Counted from the first letter of the stretch, positions 1 through 9,495 are shown. The stretch is DNA of 45,237 nucleotides from Deltaproteobacteria bacterium (GCA_016930075.1 JAFGHS010000191.1:1-45237), one strand, 5' to 3'. Numbers and translations: made by a program. The notes: generated by a model from the letters alone, not told the origin.

Positions 1-1785
1 CTTTCTTTCCGGCGGTGCAACCTTTGACCTTTCCAGGGTTCTTTCGGGCTGCTTGACCTCCCGTGGCTGCTCCACTGACTTCTCGGCAGGCCTGACCTCT
101 TGCCGTCGTTCTGTCGCTCGTCTTTCCGGCGGCGCGGCCTTTGGCGTGGGTATTGCCGGCGGCGCCATTTCTTTACGCCTATCCATCGACTTTTCACGCT
201 GAACCGTTCTTCCGTGGGTTTTTATATCCTTCTGATGAAGCTTTATTTCCGATTTGGGCCGATTCACTTCTGCAGCAGGGACGATATATTTCGTGACTCT
301 TGGCGCTTCTATTCTTGCTTCGCGGTTGACAGTTCCATGCTTGATGTTCTTAACTCTCTGCTGGACGACCACGGCGCTTTCTTTCCTGCTTCTCTGAATG
401 ACCGGCGCGTTTTTCTCAATACGGTTGATCACGGTATGATGGGGCTTTCCCTTTACCGCTGCGTTCGTGTAATTGTAACGCCGTTTGTTCTTGGTATAAT
501 TATTGATCACGGTATCATTGACGACCGGCGCCGCACGATAATGATTGATGATTGTCGTGGATTTTATATTGGCCACCCGGACATTCCTGTAATTGTTCAC
601 ACGGTAGAAATTGTCCCGTGGAACGACAACGGCGCGCGCTGCGTATGCATAGCTTCCGATACTGATATTGATGCGCCCGGCGCTGACATTGGTGACGACT
701 ACGCCATGGGGGCCGCCCCAATTGCGGTGGCTGTAATAGGTCTCACGCGGCGCGAGAGGCACCCATCCCACATAAGCCCCGCTGTGAATCCATGAGACCC
801 TGCCGGGAGACCAAAAGAAACCTATGTCAAGAAGGGGAAGACCGACGCGTACATTGACCACCGGCGGCGCCCAGTACCAGGAATTCCGGACGTAGACCCA
901 ATTGCCGTAGTGGTGTGTGACATAACCGAAGGGTTCTGCCGGAATCCACGTCTGGTCGCCATTCCAGTCGGTCCAGCGGCCCATGGTGAAAGGCGACCAG
1001 CCGACAACGACTCTTGGCCGCCAGAACCAGTGTGATGAACCTTCATAGGGAATCTTCTCCCACCTTCCGTTCTCATCAAGAACATACGATTCGTCATGGA
1101 GACTGGGCGGGAGATATTGAACCGAACGCCCCCTTGACCTCGCTTTCACTGCCCAATAATTTTCCCGCGTCGCATTCCACCGGTTCCAGTCCGGATCGAT
1201 GGAATCGTCGCCTGGGGATACCTGTCTCTCATCGGCAAGGATGGAAGGGGCGCCGGTCGAGACGTCGTATCTTGCATCCGTTGCCGAGTGAATGAAACTG
1301 GCTCTTCCCCTAAGGATAACCACTTCAACGGCGTTTTCGCCTACATAAAAGTCGAATACGGCTCCCGGTTCCGCCAGAACGTAACCGAAAGGACTTGCGG
1401 CTTTGATAACCGCATCGGCGCCTTTGTTGTAAAACCGCGCCATGCCGAAAGCCACATCTATTTCAGAAAGGTCTCTCTCGACGGCGATGAACTGGATCTG
1501 CGTGTTGTCTCCCATCCTGATCCAGGTCCCGTTGGGAACGATCAACTCCGCCCTCCCCCGGTCTCCAGAAAAGAGCGCATCCTCTGTACTGAAGGGTGCG
1601 TCCTTGACAACGGCCACCCAATCCCTTTCTTCAGGCACATACCGGAGCAGATCGCCTTCGATTTCATATATACGGCCTACCACGGCGATGGTCTCGTCTG
1701 CTGCCGCGGATAGCGGCATCATCACTGACGCAGCGAGGAATAAACATACCGTCCATCCAATAGTTCTTGCCATCCTCTTCATCAT
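1..1785 (-). CDS. Exported FecR-domain / DUF6600-type protein, C-terminus cut by window edge
   Basis: The frame is open from an ATG at 1785 (GGGAG upstream) to the left edge, so at least 595 codons are present and the stop lies outside. The N-terminus has basic residues, a hydrophobic stretch and an SAAADE-like cleavage site, so export is likely. Residues of about 55-150 resemble a FecR-like domain (a segment on 'sensing a threshold, FYVGENAVEVVILRGRASF'-type beta structure). Residues of about 190-330 are W/Y-rich with WYWAPPVV and GWVPLAPRETYY, which is typical of the DUF6600 family. The last visible ~100 residues are low-complexity R/E/P/K/Q-rich and probably disordered. Function is unknown; an envelope or surface role is inferred. 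A W/H/R-rich lipoprotein lies just upstream in the same direction. Confidence 0.75.
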   Translation of the reverse strand, partial: MMKRMARTIGWTVCLFLAASVMMPLSAAADETIAVVGRIYEIEGDLLRYVPEERDWVAVVKDAPFSTEDALFSGDRGRAELIVPNGTWIRMGDNTQIQFIAVERDLSEIDVAFGMARFYNKGADAVIKAASPFGYVLAEPGAVFDFYVGENAVEVVILRGRASFIHSATDARYDVSTGAPSILADERQVSPGDDSIDPDWNRWNATRENYWAVKARSRGRSVQYLPPSLHDESYVLDENGRWEKIPYEGSSHWFWRPRVVVGWSPFTMGRWTDWNGDQTWIPAEPFGYVTHHYGNWVYVRNSWYWAPPVVNVRVGLPLLDIGFFWSPGRVSWIHSGAYVGWVPLAPRETYYSHRNWGGPHGVVVTNVSAGRINISIGSYAYAARAVVVPRDNFYRVNNYRNVRVANIKSTTIINHYRAAPVVNDTVINNYTKNKRRYNYTNAAVKGKPHHTVINRIEKNAPVIQRSRKESAVVVQQRVKNIKHGTVNREARIEAPRVTKYIVPAAEVNRPKSEIKLHQKDIKTHGRTVQREKSMDRRKEMAPPAIPTPKAAPPERRATERRQEVRPAEKSVEQPREVKQPERTLERSKVAPPERK

Positions 1786-1795
1786 CTTTCTCCCA

Positions 1796-2122
1796 TTATC
1801 TTCTATTGTGGTCGTTATTCCGTCCCTTGCCCCTGTCGTGACCTCTGCCCTTGTAGCGAACTTCCTTCGGATATCGATCCCTCGGCAGATCGATCCAGGG
1901 ACCGCCCTGTGACCGAGAGTAGTACCAGCGGTCATTGTTGTGATAGTAGTGGTAGCCGCTGTGGACATAGTATGGCTCTTCCAATTCCACAACCAACGGA
2001 AGAGGCGGCGCAATCACAATGCTTGTGCCGTGTGGTCCCGCCGCCATCATACATCCTGTCAACCATAAGACCGACACCGACAACAACACCGACACTAAAA
2101 GCGTAAACCATAATTTTTTCAT
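1796..2122 (-). CDS. Small W/Y/R-rich lipoprotein
   Basis: About 108 aa. The start at 2122 is preferred over 2134 because GGAGG lies at the right distance before MKKLWF. A hydrophobic signal ends in the lipobox LTGC, so outer- or inner-membrane lipidation is predicted. The mature part has a proline-rich IAPPLPLVV segment, an aromatic stretch (YYVHSGYHYYHNNDRWYYS) and a basic, Arg/His/Asn-rich tail. The order 'PPL...LVV - aromatic - basic tail' is the same as in the secreted protein at 10407-11018, so the two look like distant paralogues. It ends about 10 bp before the FecR/DUF6600 gene and probably shares its transcript. Function unknown. Confidence 0.72.
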   Translation of the reverse strand: MKKLWFTLLVSVLLSVSVLWLTGCMMAAGPHGTSIVIAPPLPLVVELEEPYYVHSGYHYYHNNDRWYYSRSQGGPWIDLPRDRYPKEVRYKGRGHDRGKGRNNDHNRR

Positions 2123-2217
2123 CACATCCTCCATGCTTCTTCGTTGATGATTTATTCTTAATGCAGGTTACGGCATCGCCCATACCTGCCGGCTATTCCA
2201 TTTCACCTGAATCAGGC

Positions 2218-3309
2218 TTACATCATTTGCATCGCCAGCCGAAATGCCTTCAGTTTTAACTGCTCTCCACGGCCGAACCAGATTGAATTCAGCCGTGCCG
2301 TCGCATTGCCGCTCAACATCAAATGATCCGTGTATTCTGTTACGCTGTTGAAAGCCCCCCACAGCGTCCCGCCGGACAGATTTGCACCCCGGCCGGATTC
2401 ATACAACTGAAGTACGCTCTGGCGGATGTTCTCCGTTCTTTCATCGGTTTCCGTCTCTTCATTATCCGGAACCAGTGCCTGCACATAGGCCTGCAGTTGC
2501 GCCTCCGTAATCTTCTGAGATGCCATAGCATTGAAAATACCGTTGAGTCGTTTGTATAAGGAATTTGACCATTCAAGCAATTTGACGGCTTGTTCCAGAT
2601 TCTTTACTGCGTCATGGGTGTGACTGATTTGAATATCTCCCGCTCCCTGCAATGCCGACGTCAACGTATTATTGCAGACAACGCGGATGGGCGTGACCTT
2701 TGCACAAACGTGCGCGCTGCCGTCATGACTGTTGGTGAGCAACAGATATTTGTTGATCCTGTCACTGCCGGGGACCTCAAGGAATCCGGAAAGTTTCACC
2801 AGAATCCAAATGTGCTCGCCATGACCGAATTTTCCGGCTGCTTCGTATAACGCCTCGCCGGCGCCTACCAGATAATCGCAAAATTTGAAGGCATCTCGAT
2901 TCTGAATCGACTCATACCCGTCATGAACGACGCCCAGAATATATCCGTTGTCCGTTCGCAGGGCTGCAAATGACTCTTGCTTCAACCCGGCATTTGCCTC
3001 TAATCTCTCCCTGACAACGCAGTAGTCCAATCCGGCCGCTTCTATCGCTTCTCTTGCGGTCTTTGGATGATTCAGCATGATTCCCGAATTTTGCCACGGG
3101 GAGGGTGATGTTTCAGAATATGGGACGGTACTTCGCGGAATACGCAATTTCAAACTGCGCAACGTGGCATCCGTTACGGTAGAATGATATGATGGATGGT
3201 TTTCAGCGGTTATCGTATAAAGTGGAAAGATGGCTCCCGACAATGTTTTCTGCCAGCCCAGAAATTTTGCATCCGACTCCGCGCTTGATAGCTTTGTGTC
3301 TTCAGGCAT
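2218..3309 (-). CDS. DUF932 (phage/plasmid-like, TIGR03299-type) protein
   Basis: 363 aa, ATG at 3309 with GGAAG five bases upstream. Family features seen are YILGVVHDGYESIQNRDAFKFCD near residues 125-150, a middle 'KYLLLTNSHDGSAHVCAKVTPIRVVCNNTL' block near 190-220 and a C-terminal 'NLSGGTLWGAFNSVTEYTDHL' block near 310-330. Such proteins are common on plasmids and phages and their biochemical role is unknown. The N-terminal 'PWHGLG' signature usual in the family is degenerate here (SPWQNSG). No integrase, replication or structural phage gene is nearby, so this is either a lone relic of a mobile element or a domesticated copy. Confidence 0.8.
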   Translation of the reverse strand: MPEDTKLSSAESDAKFLGWQKTLSGAIFPLYTITAENHPSYHSTVTDATLRSLKLRIPRSTVPYSETSPSPWQNSGIMLNHPKTAREAIEAAGLDYCVVRERLEANAGLKQESFAALRTDNGYILGVVHDGYESIQNRDAFKFCDYLVGAGEALYEAAGKFGHGEHIWILVKLSGFLEVPGSDRINKYLLLTNSHDGSAHVCAKVTPIRVVCNNTLTSALQGAGDIQISHTHDAVKNLEQAVKLLEWSNSLYKRLNGIFNAMASQKITEAQLQAYVQALVPDNEETETDERTENIRQSVLQLYESGRGANLSGGTLWGAFNSVTEYTDHLMLSGNATARLNSIWFGRGEQLKLKAFRLAMQMM

Positions 3310-3394
3310 ATCAACTTCCTTTTATATTGATCATTCAATATCCAATTGATCATACAGATAGGATAGCAAGTTGCCTGCCAATCATGGAAAGATA

Positions 3395-3506
3395 ATGTTT
3401 TACTGGGATTCATCGATAATAAACAGCGGGTTAGATTGATGGGAAAGAGCAAAGGAAATGTGTGAATGTATTCCTCGCCCCTCAATATTTGGCGGAACCT
3501 CAACAT
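3395..3506 (-). repeat. Diverged repeat copy A (minus-strand peptide RQILR...)
   Basis: The plus strand contains CTCAATATTTGGCGGA (16 bp) at about 3481-3496, identical to a stretch at about 11750-11765. The 66 bp preceding it align without gaps to copy B at roughly half identity. Read on the minus strand both encode RQILR..E..H.FP followed by T....MN. See the copy B entry. It is not called as a gene because copy A has no convincing ribosome binding site and runs on into the DUF932 gene in another frame. Confidence 0.4.
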
Positions 3507-3521
3507 GCTGAGGGATATGGC

Positions 3522-4562
3522 CTATCCGTCATCGTGAGAAGATCCGAGCATAACGGCAATGCCTCTGGTTTCCTCGTAACTTTCAAACGCTATTTTGGCA
3601 AGGCTGGTCATCGGCACCGATAAGATCATCCCGACCGGCCCCAGAACCCATCCCCACAAAACCATTGAGAAGAAAACGACCAGCGTCGATAAATTCAGGC
3701 CTTTGCCCATCAGTTTCGGTTCTACGAGATTGCCTAGAACCACATTCACAACGATGAAGCCGACACCCGTGAGAAGGGCAGACCACGGTCCATATTGAAC
3801 GAGCGCAAGAAGTACGGCGGGCAGGGCGGCAATCATGGCTCCGATATTAGGGATAAAGTTCATAAGAAACGACAGCGTTCCCCAGAGAATTGGATAATCA
3901 ATCCCGATGATGATGAGCCAAAGCCATATCACAACCCCTTCGAGAGCGCTGACCGCCGTTTTAATAACCAGATAGCGTTTGGCGTTCTGACTGAATTTCT
4001 CGATGGCCGAAAGAGATTTTTCAGGATTTTTTAACATAACCCTTAATTTCACGGGAAAATCTGCCGCCTCCAAAAGGATGAACACGACGGCGAGCAAAAT
4101 CATAAATGCATTGGCGAAAACATTGCTCAGGGCCGAAAAGATATCTCCCGCCAAGGTCATCACCCATCCCGGATGCAAAGCGCCGGTCAACTCTTTTTGT
4201 GGAATATTGATGCCTTTTCCCCGCATCCAGATGATTAAATCAGCCATCGTGGAAGATAATTGTTTTTGATAATCGGGAAGAGAGCTCAAAAAATCATTCA
4301 GCGAAGGAACAATCAATAAGCCAAAGAGAAATCCGATAAGCAGGATGGCCACCAGAATGAGAGAAAGCGCGAGGACCTTCGGCAACCCCTTGCGTTGCAG
4401 CCAGAACATCGGCGGCGCGCAAATGACGGCAATGAAAATCGCCAGAAAAAAAGGAACCAGTAAGGAATTCGCCGCCTTCATCCCCGCCACCACAATCACA
4501 AAACTGGCCAGAATGACGAGGGCGGACGTCTTTTTGGTTGTATGTTTAACAAGATCATCCAT
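3522..4562 (-). CDS. AI-2E family (PerM/TqsA-like) permease
   Basis: 346 aa integral membrane protein, start at 4562 with AAGGATG upstream. It has the family layout: two N-terminal helices (ALVILASFVIVVAG and LLVPFFLAIFIAVICAP), a third helix near residue 65, a soluble region of about 60-80 residues, then four to five C-terminal helices with the conserved PNIGAMIAALPAVLLAL segment and a late 'LGPVGMILSVPMTSLAKI' motif. The family includes transporters proposed to move autoinducer-2 and also sodium/proton antiporters, so the substrate cannot be named. It starts 27 bp after the stop of the penicillin-binding protein gene and is likely co-transcribed with it. Confidence 0.88.
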   Translation of the reverse strand: MDDLVKHTTKKTSALVILASFVIVVAGMKAANSLLVPFFLAIFIAVICAPPMFWLQRKGLPKVLALSLILVAILLIGFLFGLLIVPSLNDFLSSLPDYQKQLSSTMADLIIWMRGKGINIPQKELTGALHPGWVMTLAGDIFSALSNVFANAFMILLAVVFILLEAADFPVKLRVMLKNPEKSLSAIEKFSQNAKRYLVIKTAVSALEGVVIWLWLIIIGIDYPILWGTLSFLMNFIPNIGAMIAALPAVLLALVQYGPWSALLTGVGFIVVNVVLGNLVEPKLMGKGLNLSTLVVFFSMVLWGWVLGPVGMILSVPMTSLAKIAFESYEETRGIAVMLGSSHDDG

Positions 4563-4589
4563 AAAACATCCTTTATAAACCCTTGTTTT

Positions 4590-6812
4590 TTATTCTTCTT
4601 CAAGCTGTTTATCTTGTCCAACCGAGCTGTCTGCCAGATAAGCGTTAATGTTCTTCTCCATTTGCACGGGAAACGCCGGCACAGGCCCGACGATCTTTTC
4701 ACGATAGACGGCCAGCATGATTTCTCTGAATATCGGAAGGGCAACCCTGCCGCCGGTTTCTTTCGGCCCGAGAGAGCGGTTGTCGTCAAAGCCTATCCGG
4801 ACGGCGACCGTGATTCCTTCGGGGCCGTACGTCGAACCTATGAACAGTGCGTCTCTGAACTCATTGGTAGTTCCCGTTTTTCCCATAATCGCGATGGGAA
4901 ATCCTTTGGAATCGAGCGAGTGACCGGTGCCGCCGGGAATGCGGATGACGCCGCGCAGTCCCTCCTGGATGAGCGTGATTGCGCCGTCATGACTGAGATC
5001 AACTGAAAATACCCCCTGTTCGTTGTCGGCAACGACCTCGCCCGAATCACGGACAATCTTCCTGATGACATAAGGCTGGGTCAGAATGCCCGATGCCATG
5101 GTCCGGTAAGCATTGGCAAGTTCCAGCAATTTCACTTCCGATGCGCCCAGGGCTGACGAGACATATGGCTTCAACGGCGTCCTGACGCCCAATCCCCTCG
5201 ACATATCCGAGACGCTGACAATCCCGATTTGCTTGATGATCCAGATGGCGACGGCGTTTCTGGATTCCGCCAACGCTTTCCGAAGGGGAATCATGCCCTT
5301 GAATTGACCATCGTAATTTGAAATCCATTTCGTCGTCTGTATGCCGTCATCGGGAACGCCGATGGGGCTGTCGGGGACCCTGGAGTCAAGATTGAATTTT
5401 CCCTTCTGAAAAGCAGCAAGATAAACAATGGGTTTCATTGCAGATCCATACTGCCTCAGGGATTGTGTGACGCGGTTAAAGTCGCCATAGGAGGCGGTGC
5501 GGCCTTTATAGAATTGACGACCGCCGGTTTCGGCAAGAATGCCTGCGTCCCGGTTTTTCAGCACGACGACGGAACCCTGGATCAGGCCTTTGGCGTTCGG
5601 ATGTCGCTTCTCGTAAAGATCGATGCCGTTTTCCAGCGCCTCATTCACAATCTGCTGTACTCGGGCATCTACGGTCGAATAAATCTGGATGCGTCCACGG
5701 AGAAGGTCTTCGGGATCAAGGCCGATATGGCGGTCATTGAGTTCCTCAAAAATATTTTCAACGACTGACGGCGCCCGGGGCATCTTTTTCTTTTGACGCG
5801 GAAGTATGGGAAACGGGCGCTTCTCGGCTTCTCTCAAGGCGTCCATGGAAATAAAACCGTTTTTCGCCATGAGGCGCAGTGTTTCATCTCTGCGGTGCAA
5901 GACTCTGCCCTTTTCTTGGGCATTCGGCGCATAGTGCCGTGGCGCCTTTGCAATGCCGGCCAGGAGTGCTGCCAGATCGGCATCATGCGCTCCTAAAACT
6001 GCGAGAGGCCGGTTAAAATAGAATTCTGATGCTGCCGCAAACCCATACTTTCTGTTACCCATGTAAATGAAACTTGCGTAGCGGGCCAGGATTTCTTCCT
6101 TGGCGCGGCGTTTGGAACCGAAACGGTTCCGCATCTCTTTTTCAACCCATAAAGATAACCGAATCTCCTCGACCTTCCGAACCATCATGAGAACGCTTCG
6201 CGCGCTGATCACGCGAGACAGCGCGCGAGGCCAAAGGACCCCCTGCCGCACCTCGTCCCTGTTTTCCTGACTTGTCAGGTTTTGAAAACTCGTGAGGTAT
6301 TTCAGAAAATGGCCGCGGACAAGCTGCTGGGTGATCGTCGATCCTCCCTGCGGGAAAATGGCCGGGCCGTTGACTTCATCCTGGCGCCCCAGCGTCATCA
6401 GACGCGACGCCAGAGCTCCGACCCTGATCTTGGCCAGCACGCGAGGAAAGACGGTATAGTCAACGCCGTTATGAGAGAAGAAGTTCTTGTCTTCAGCGGC
6501 GAGAATCGCATCGCGAACAATAGGCGGAATGTCTTCATACTTAATGTTCTGCCGGCATTCTCTTGCCAACTTAATCAGCGTCTCACCGTTGGCATCGTAA
6601 ATGTGGCCAACCGCAGGAAACTCAAAGCGGATGAAAGGCCCTATGTCAGGCAGATTGGTTCGGTCAAAATAAATGTGATAAAACCCGATGGCAACAAGGG
6701 AAACCGTTATAAATGCAACGCACAGAAACGGATAGACGATAACCCGTCTCCAGCGCGGTCTGACTGTGCGGTTGCTTCTGATTTTCCGCGTCGCCGATGC
6801 CATATTCAACAC
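4590..6812 (-). CDS. Class A penicillin-binding protein (PBP1-type transglycosylase/transpeptidase)
   Basis: 740 aa bifunctional peptidoglycan synthase. Residues 24-45 form a single membrane anchor. The GT51 glycosyltransferase domain shows EDKNFFSHNGVD (catalytic Glu107), GGSTITQQL, RKVEEIRLSLWVEKE and the YMGNRKYGFAAASEFYF region. The transpeptidase domain shows GSAMKP (nucleophile Ser457), SRN and GKTGTT (Lys645). All catalytic signatures are intact. The first codon is GTG at 6812 with AGGG nine bases upstream; an ATG at 6803 is an alternative with poorer spacing. It acts on lipid II at the outer face of the inner membrane. The permease gene follows closely downstream. Confidence 0.93.
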   Translation of the reverse strand: MLNMASATRKIRSNRTVRPRWRRVIVYPFLCVAFITVSLVAIGFYHIYFDRTNLPDIGPFIRFEFPAVGHIYDANGETLIKLARECRQNIKYEDIPPIVRDAILAAEDKNFFSHNGVDYTVFPRVLAKIRVGALASRLMTLGRQDEVNGPAIFPQGGSTITQQLVRGHFLKYLTSFQNLTSQENRDEVRQGVLWPRALSRVISARSVLMMVRKVEEIRLSLWVEKEMRNRFGSKRRAKEEILARYASFIYMGNRKYGFAAASEFYFNRPLAVLGAHDADLAALLAGIAKAPRHYAPNAQEKGRVLHRRDETLRLMAKNGFISMDALREAEKRPFPILPRQKKKMPRAPSVVENIFEELNDRHIGLDPEDLLRGRIQIYSTVDARVQQIVNEALENGIDLYEKRHPNAKGLIQGSVVVLKNRDAGILAETGGRQFYKGRTASYGDFNRVTQSLRQYGSAMKPIVYLAAFQKGKFNLDSRVPDSPIGVPDDGIQTTKWISNYDGQFKGMIPLRKALAESRNAVAIWIIKQIGIVSVSDMSRGLGVRTPLKPYVSSALGASEVKLLELANAYRTMASGILTQPYVIRKIVRDSGEVVADNEQGVFSVDLSHDGAITLIQEGLRGVIRIPGGTGHSLDSKGFPIAIMGKTGTTNEFRDALFIGSTYGPEGITVAVRIGFDDNRSLGPKETGGRVALPIFREIMLAVYREKIVGPVPAFPVQMEKNINAYLADSSVGQDKQLEEE

Positions 6813-6888
6813 TTTACCAATCCCTATCGTTCTATTTTCTTAAATCATGACCGTCGCTTTTTATTGTGCCTTACGATACCTCTGTGTC

Positions 6889-7224
6889 TCACGTTTTCGC
6901 GTTTTTAGCTTCGGGCACTTTCTTCTCTCCCCGTGCCGTAATTTCTTTTACTTTTTGGCGAGTTTCCGAAAGATGTCGATCTCCTTCCTGTTTCAGATCC
7001 TTCGCTTGGTGTTTGGCTTCCTCAATGATCTCTTTGGCGTCTGCGCTCACATCTGAATAAAATTTCTCCCCATCCCTTAAAAACTCGCGCTTCAACTCCC
7101 TGACGGCAGACCTCAATTCTTTACCGGATTTCGGTGCAAAGAAAAGTCCCGCCATTGCGCCCAAAAAACCGCCGATCAAAAAACCTTTGATCAAATGACC
7201 CTGTGTTTTTTCCTGTTCTTCCAT
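6889..7224 (-). CDS. YtxH-domain protein
   Basis: 111 aa when started at 7224 (MEEQEKTQ), where AAGGA stands nine bases upstream; the longer open frame to 7296 has no such site. Residues 10-35 are a Gly-rich hydrophobic helix (GFLIGGFLGAMAGLFFAPKSGKELR), the hallmark of YtxH proteins. The rest is a long, highly charged helix (Lys/Glu-rich) likely to be coiled coil. Members of this family are often stress-induced membrane-anchored proteins in bacteria; the molecular role is not known. It lies 72 bp after the DUF3943 gene in the same direction. Confidence 0.82.
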   Translation of the reverse strand: MEEQEKTQGHLIKGFLIGGFLGAMAGLFFAPKSGKELRSAVRELKREFLRDGEKFYSDVSADAKEIIEEAKHQAKDLKQEGDRHLSETRQKVKEITARGEKKVPEAKNAKT

Positions 7225-7296
7225 ATTAAATGTTCCTTTCTTCCCTTTTTTTTCTTCTATGGGAAATATGCGCAACATTGTGCTTCTCTGCTTCAC

Positions 7297-8811
7297 TCAT
7301 CGCCGCCTGTCGGCGTCGCGCCACTCGACAGCGCCGAACCGGCTGCTGCCAAGCAACGTATAAACGAGGCTGACGGTTTCCACCTGTTGGTGACTGTCGG
7401 CCCTGTCGGGATACTGTGCATCCCGGAGGGATGTGATGTACTGGATCCCGAGGGCGTGACGGCCGTAAATGCGAAGGGTGAATCCCATGTTCAGGCGGTT
7501 GATGGCCTCCCTGCCCCCCGGATCATCTCCCCCTGTACCGGTCAAATAATACGCCCGTCCGGTTAAGTCGAACATGGCCCTGTCTCCAAGAATAAGGCGG
7601 AGCGAGAGGAGCCCCTGCGGAGCGATGCCGTAGTGGTAATCGCGCAGACCCACCTGGTTGGCATTACCGGCCGCGGCGTAGCCGACGCCTCCGAGAACCG
7701 ATCCCTGGAGCGCAAACGCCCGCGTCAGCCACCATTGATATGTCGTGCCGACAGAAACGGAGGTGCTTGAAACGCGGAAAATGTGCGGCGATATATAGTC
7801 ATAGCCGCCATAGAGGCCCCATATCCCGCGATAGGAATGGCCGGCCCCATAATCCTTTCCGAGAAGGAAGCCACGGATCATGATGTCGTCAAAAGGGTTG
7901 TCTTTATTGCCGAGGCTGGTGAATTCAAAATGAAAGTAGTCGAAGGGACGTTTATAGCTGTAGCCGGGTTTCCCAGGGAGTCCGTAGGCCATGGAAAAGT
8001 CCGCGGTCGCCTCATTCTCTCGGATGGCGCTTGATCTGCCCTGGTCGTTTAGGTCCGAATTCAGACTGGCGCCGAACCGAAGACGCCAGAAAGTAGCCGG
8101 ATGATGGCTCGGAAATACAGGTTTGAACCGGTTTCCAAAGGCAAGACGGTTGATCCCCGTGGGCGGTGAGAGTACCGTTGCACCCAACTCGCGCCAGAAT
8201 CCGGGTTTTTCACCATCGCCCTCGAGCACCAGGCCGGCCATCCGAAAAAGCGCCTCCCCGAAGAAGCTCCCGCCAATGCCGCTGGCGATCTGGTCATTGA
8301 TGGACGGGTGCGTCGTTTCCCCGCCCGTTTCCCAGAGAAAGCTGCCGACATTGTCGTAGAGGAGCGCCTCCCAGTAGTTGAGGCCCGCCGATCGCGCAAA
8401 TCCGTGATAGATGGATCCCTGATACGGGTGTGCAAACTGGTTCATGGCAAAGGCGTCCTCATCGATCCCCCAGGGCCCGTGAAAGACGTGTTTACGGAAA
8501 GTCGACAGGCTCGTGCTGTATACTTTTTCCCCGTTCTCGACATCATTGGGATAAGCAAGCCGGTCATACCCGTTGAGGAGGACGAGAAAGGCCGGAATTT
8601 CGAGGGCCGGTATGAGGTAACTCTTACCGGCGCCCGTCTCCCAGGACAGGGTCTTTTCTTTCTGAACAGACTTTTCCGTCAGCCATTCTTCGTCCTTTGT
8701 GGAACCCAAGAGGCTGCTTCCCTGGGCAAAGGCCTCGCTGCCGACAGAGACCACTAACCACACGAGAAGCAATGTAAGAATCGCCTTGAATGTTTTTCCT
8801 CCTCCTTTCAT
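7297..8811 (-). CDS. DUF3943-domain, probable outer-membrane protein
   Basis: 504 aa, ATG at 8811 with AGGAG upstream. The N-terminus is a signal peptide ending near SEAFAQG. The DUF3943-like part is residues of about 85-210, with NQFAHPYQGSIYHGFARSAGLNYWEA, ETGGETTHPSINDQIASGIGGSFFGEALFR and TGINRLAFG. The C-terminal 250 residues alternate polar and hydrophobic positions with many aromatic residues, as in a beta barrel. Localisation in the outer membrane is therefore inferred. The family has no defined function. It sits within a run of envelope and stress-type genes on this strand. Confidence 0.82.
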   Translation of the reverse strand: MKGGGKTFKAILTLLLVWLVVSVGSEAFAQGSSLLGSTKDEEWLTEKSVQKEKTLSWETGAGKSYLIPALEIPAFLVLLNGYDRLAYPNDVENGEKVYSTSLSTFRKHVFHGPWGIDEDAFAMNQFAHPYQGSIYHGFARSAGLNYWEALLYDNVGSFLWETGGETTHPSINDQIASGIGGSFFGEALFRMAGLVLEGDGEKPGFWRELGATVLSPPTGINRLAFGNRFKPVFPSHHPATFWRLRFGASLNSDLNDQGRSSAIRENEATADFSMAYGLPGKPGYSYKRPFDYFHFEFTSLGNKDNPFDDIMIRGFLLGKDYGAGHSYRGIWGLYGGYDYISPHIFRVSSTSVSVGTTYQWWLTRAFALQGSVLGGVGYAAAGNANQVGLRDYHYGIAPQGLLSLRLILGDRAMFDLTGRAYYLTGTGGDDPGGREAINRLNMGFTLRIYGRHALGIQYITSLRDAQYPDRADSHQQVETVSLVYTLLGSSRFGAVEWRDADRRR

Positions 8812-8866
8812 TGCTTCTCCTGTCTATCCCTCCATTGATTGATAAGGTCAATAAATAGCCTGTCAC

Positions 8867-9181
8867 CTATTTAATGATGAGATCATTCCTTATCGATTTT
8901 ACCCCCTTGACGCCGCGTGTGACTTCGACAGCCCTGTTGATGATGTTTTGTGAATTAACGAATCCGCTCAGTTGAACGACGCCGTCACGCGTTTCGACGC
9001 CGATCTGAAATGACTTGACGAAATCGTCCGTTGCAAGCGCTGATTTTACCCTGGTCGTGATGACCGAATCGTCGACGAATTCACCCGTACTCGCACGCGT
9101 TGGCGTTGAAGCACAGGCAGCCAGTGTGGCGATCAGCACAAGAATTACCAAAAAGTTAATCACTATATTTCTTTTTTTCAT
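8867..9181 (-). CDS. BON-domain lipoprotein
   Basis: 104 aa. The signal peptide ends in the lipobox LAAC, so a lipid anchor is predicted. The rest is one BON domain: FVDDSVITTRVKSALATDD, then IGVETRDGVVQLSGFVNSQ and VTRGVKGVKSIRNDLIIK, the usual alpha/beta order with the Gly of 'DGVVQLSG'. BON domains are thought to contact phospholipid membranes and occur in OsmY-type envelope stress proteins. AAAGGAGT lies before the start. The larger triple-BON gene is three genes upstream on the same strand. Confidence 0.88.
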   Translation of the reverse strand: MKKRNIVINFLVILVLIATLAACASTPTRASTGEFVDDSVITTRVKSALATDDFVKSFQIGVETRDGVVQLSGFVNSQNIINRAVEVTRGVKGVKSIRNDLIIK

Positions 9182-9240
9182 AATCGTTACTCCTTTCCAA
9201 GATACGTTAATGGTTGAATGTTTCTAACGGATGCCGACAG

Positions 9241-9390
9241 CTACACCGGCCGCTTTCCCTGAATGACCCGTACCAGCACGACGATAATGGCTACAACCAG
9301 CAGGATATGAATAAAATAACCCATCGTATAGCCGGTCACCAGCCCTAAAGCCCATAAAATCAACAGTATGACAGCAATGGTCCACAACAT
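9241..9390 (-). CDS. lmo0937-type small membrane protein
   Basis: 49 aa, started at 9390 (MLWTIAVILL), where AAAGGAGGATCATT gives a strong ribosome binding site; an extension to 9462 lacks one and is not membrane-like. Nearly the whole protein is two hydrophobic helices separated by a GYTMGYF turn, with a short basic tail QGKRPV. This matches the widespread small 'lmo0937 family' of membrane proteins of unknown function, often found beside stress genes. It lies between two BON genes. Confidence 0.85.
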   Translation of the reverse strand: MLWTIAVILLILWALGLVTGYTMGYFIHILLVVAIIVVLVRVIQGKRPV

Positions 9391-9495
9391 AATGATCCTC
9401 CTTTCTGATTGTTCATGGCCACTGCCGGCAATGGCATCGCCAAATCGGCCGGCCGCGGCCATACCGTTTCTTTTGTCTATGACACGGATGACGGA

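Noticed and set aside
100-795. 231-aa plus-strand frame at the left edge
   Set aside because: It is antisense to the FecR/DUF6600 protein, whose signal peptide, domain signatures and ribosome site are clear.
3210-3506. 98-aa minus-strand frame before the DUF932 gene
   Set aside because: Overlaps the DUF932 start in another frame and has no ribosome site; only its first third is kept, as a diverged repeat.
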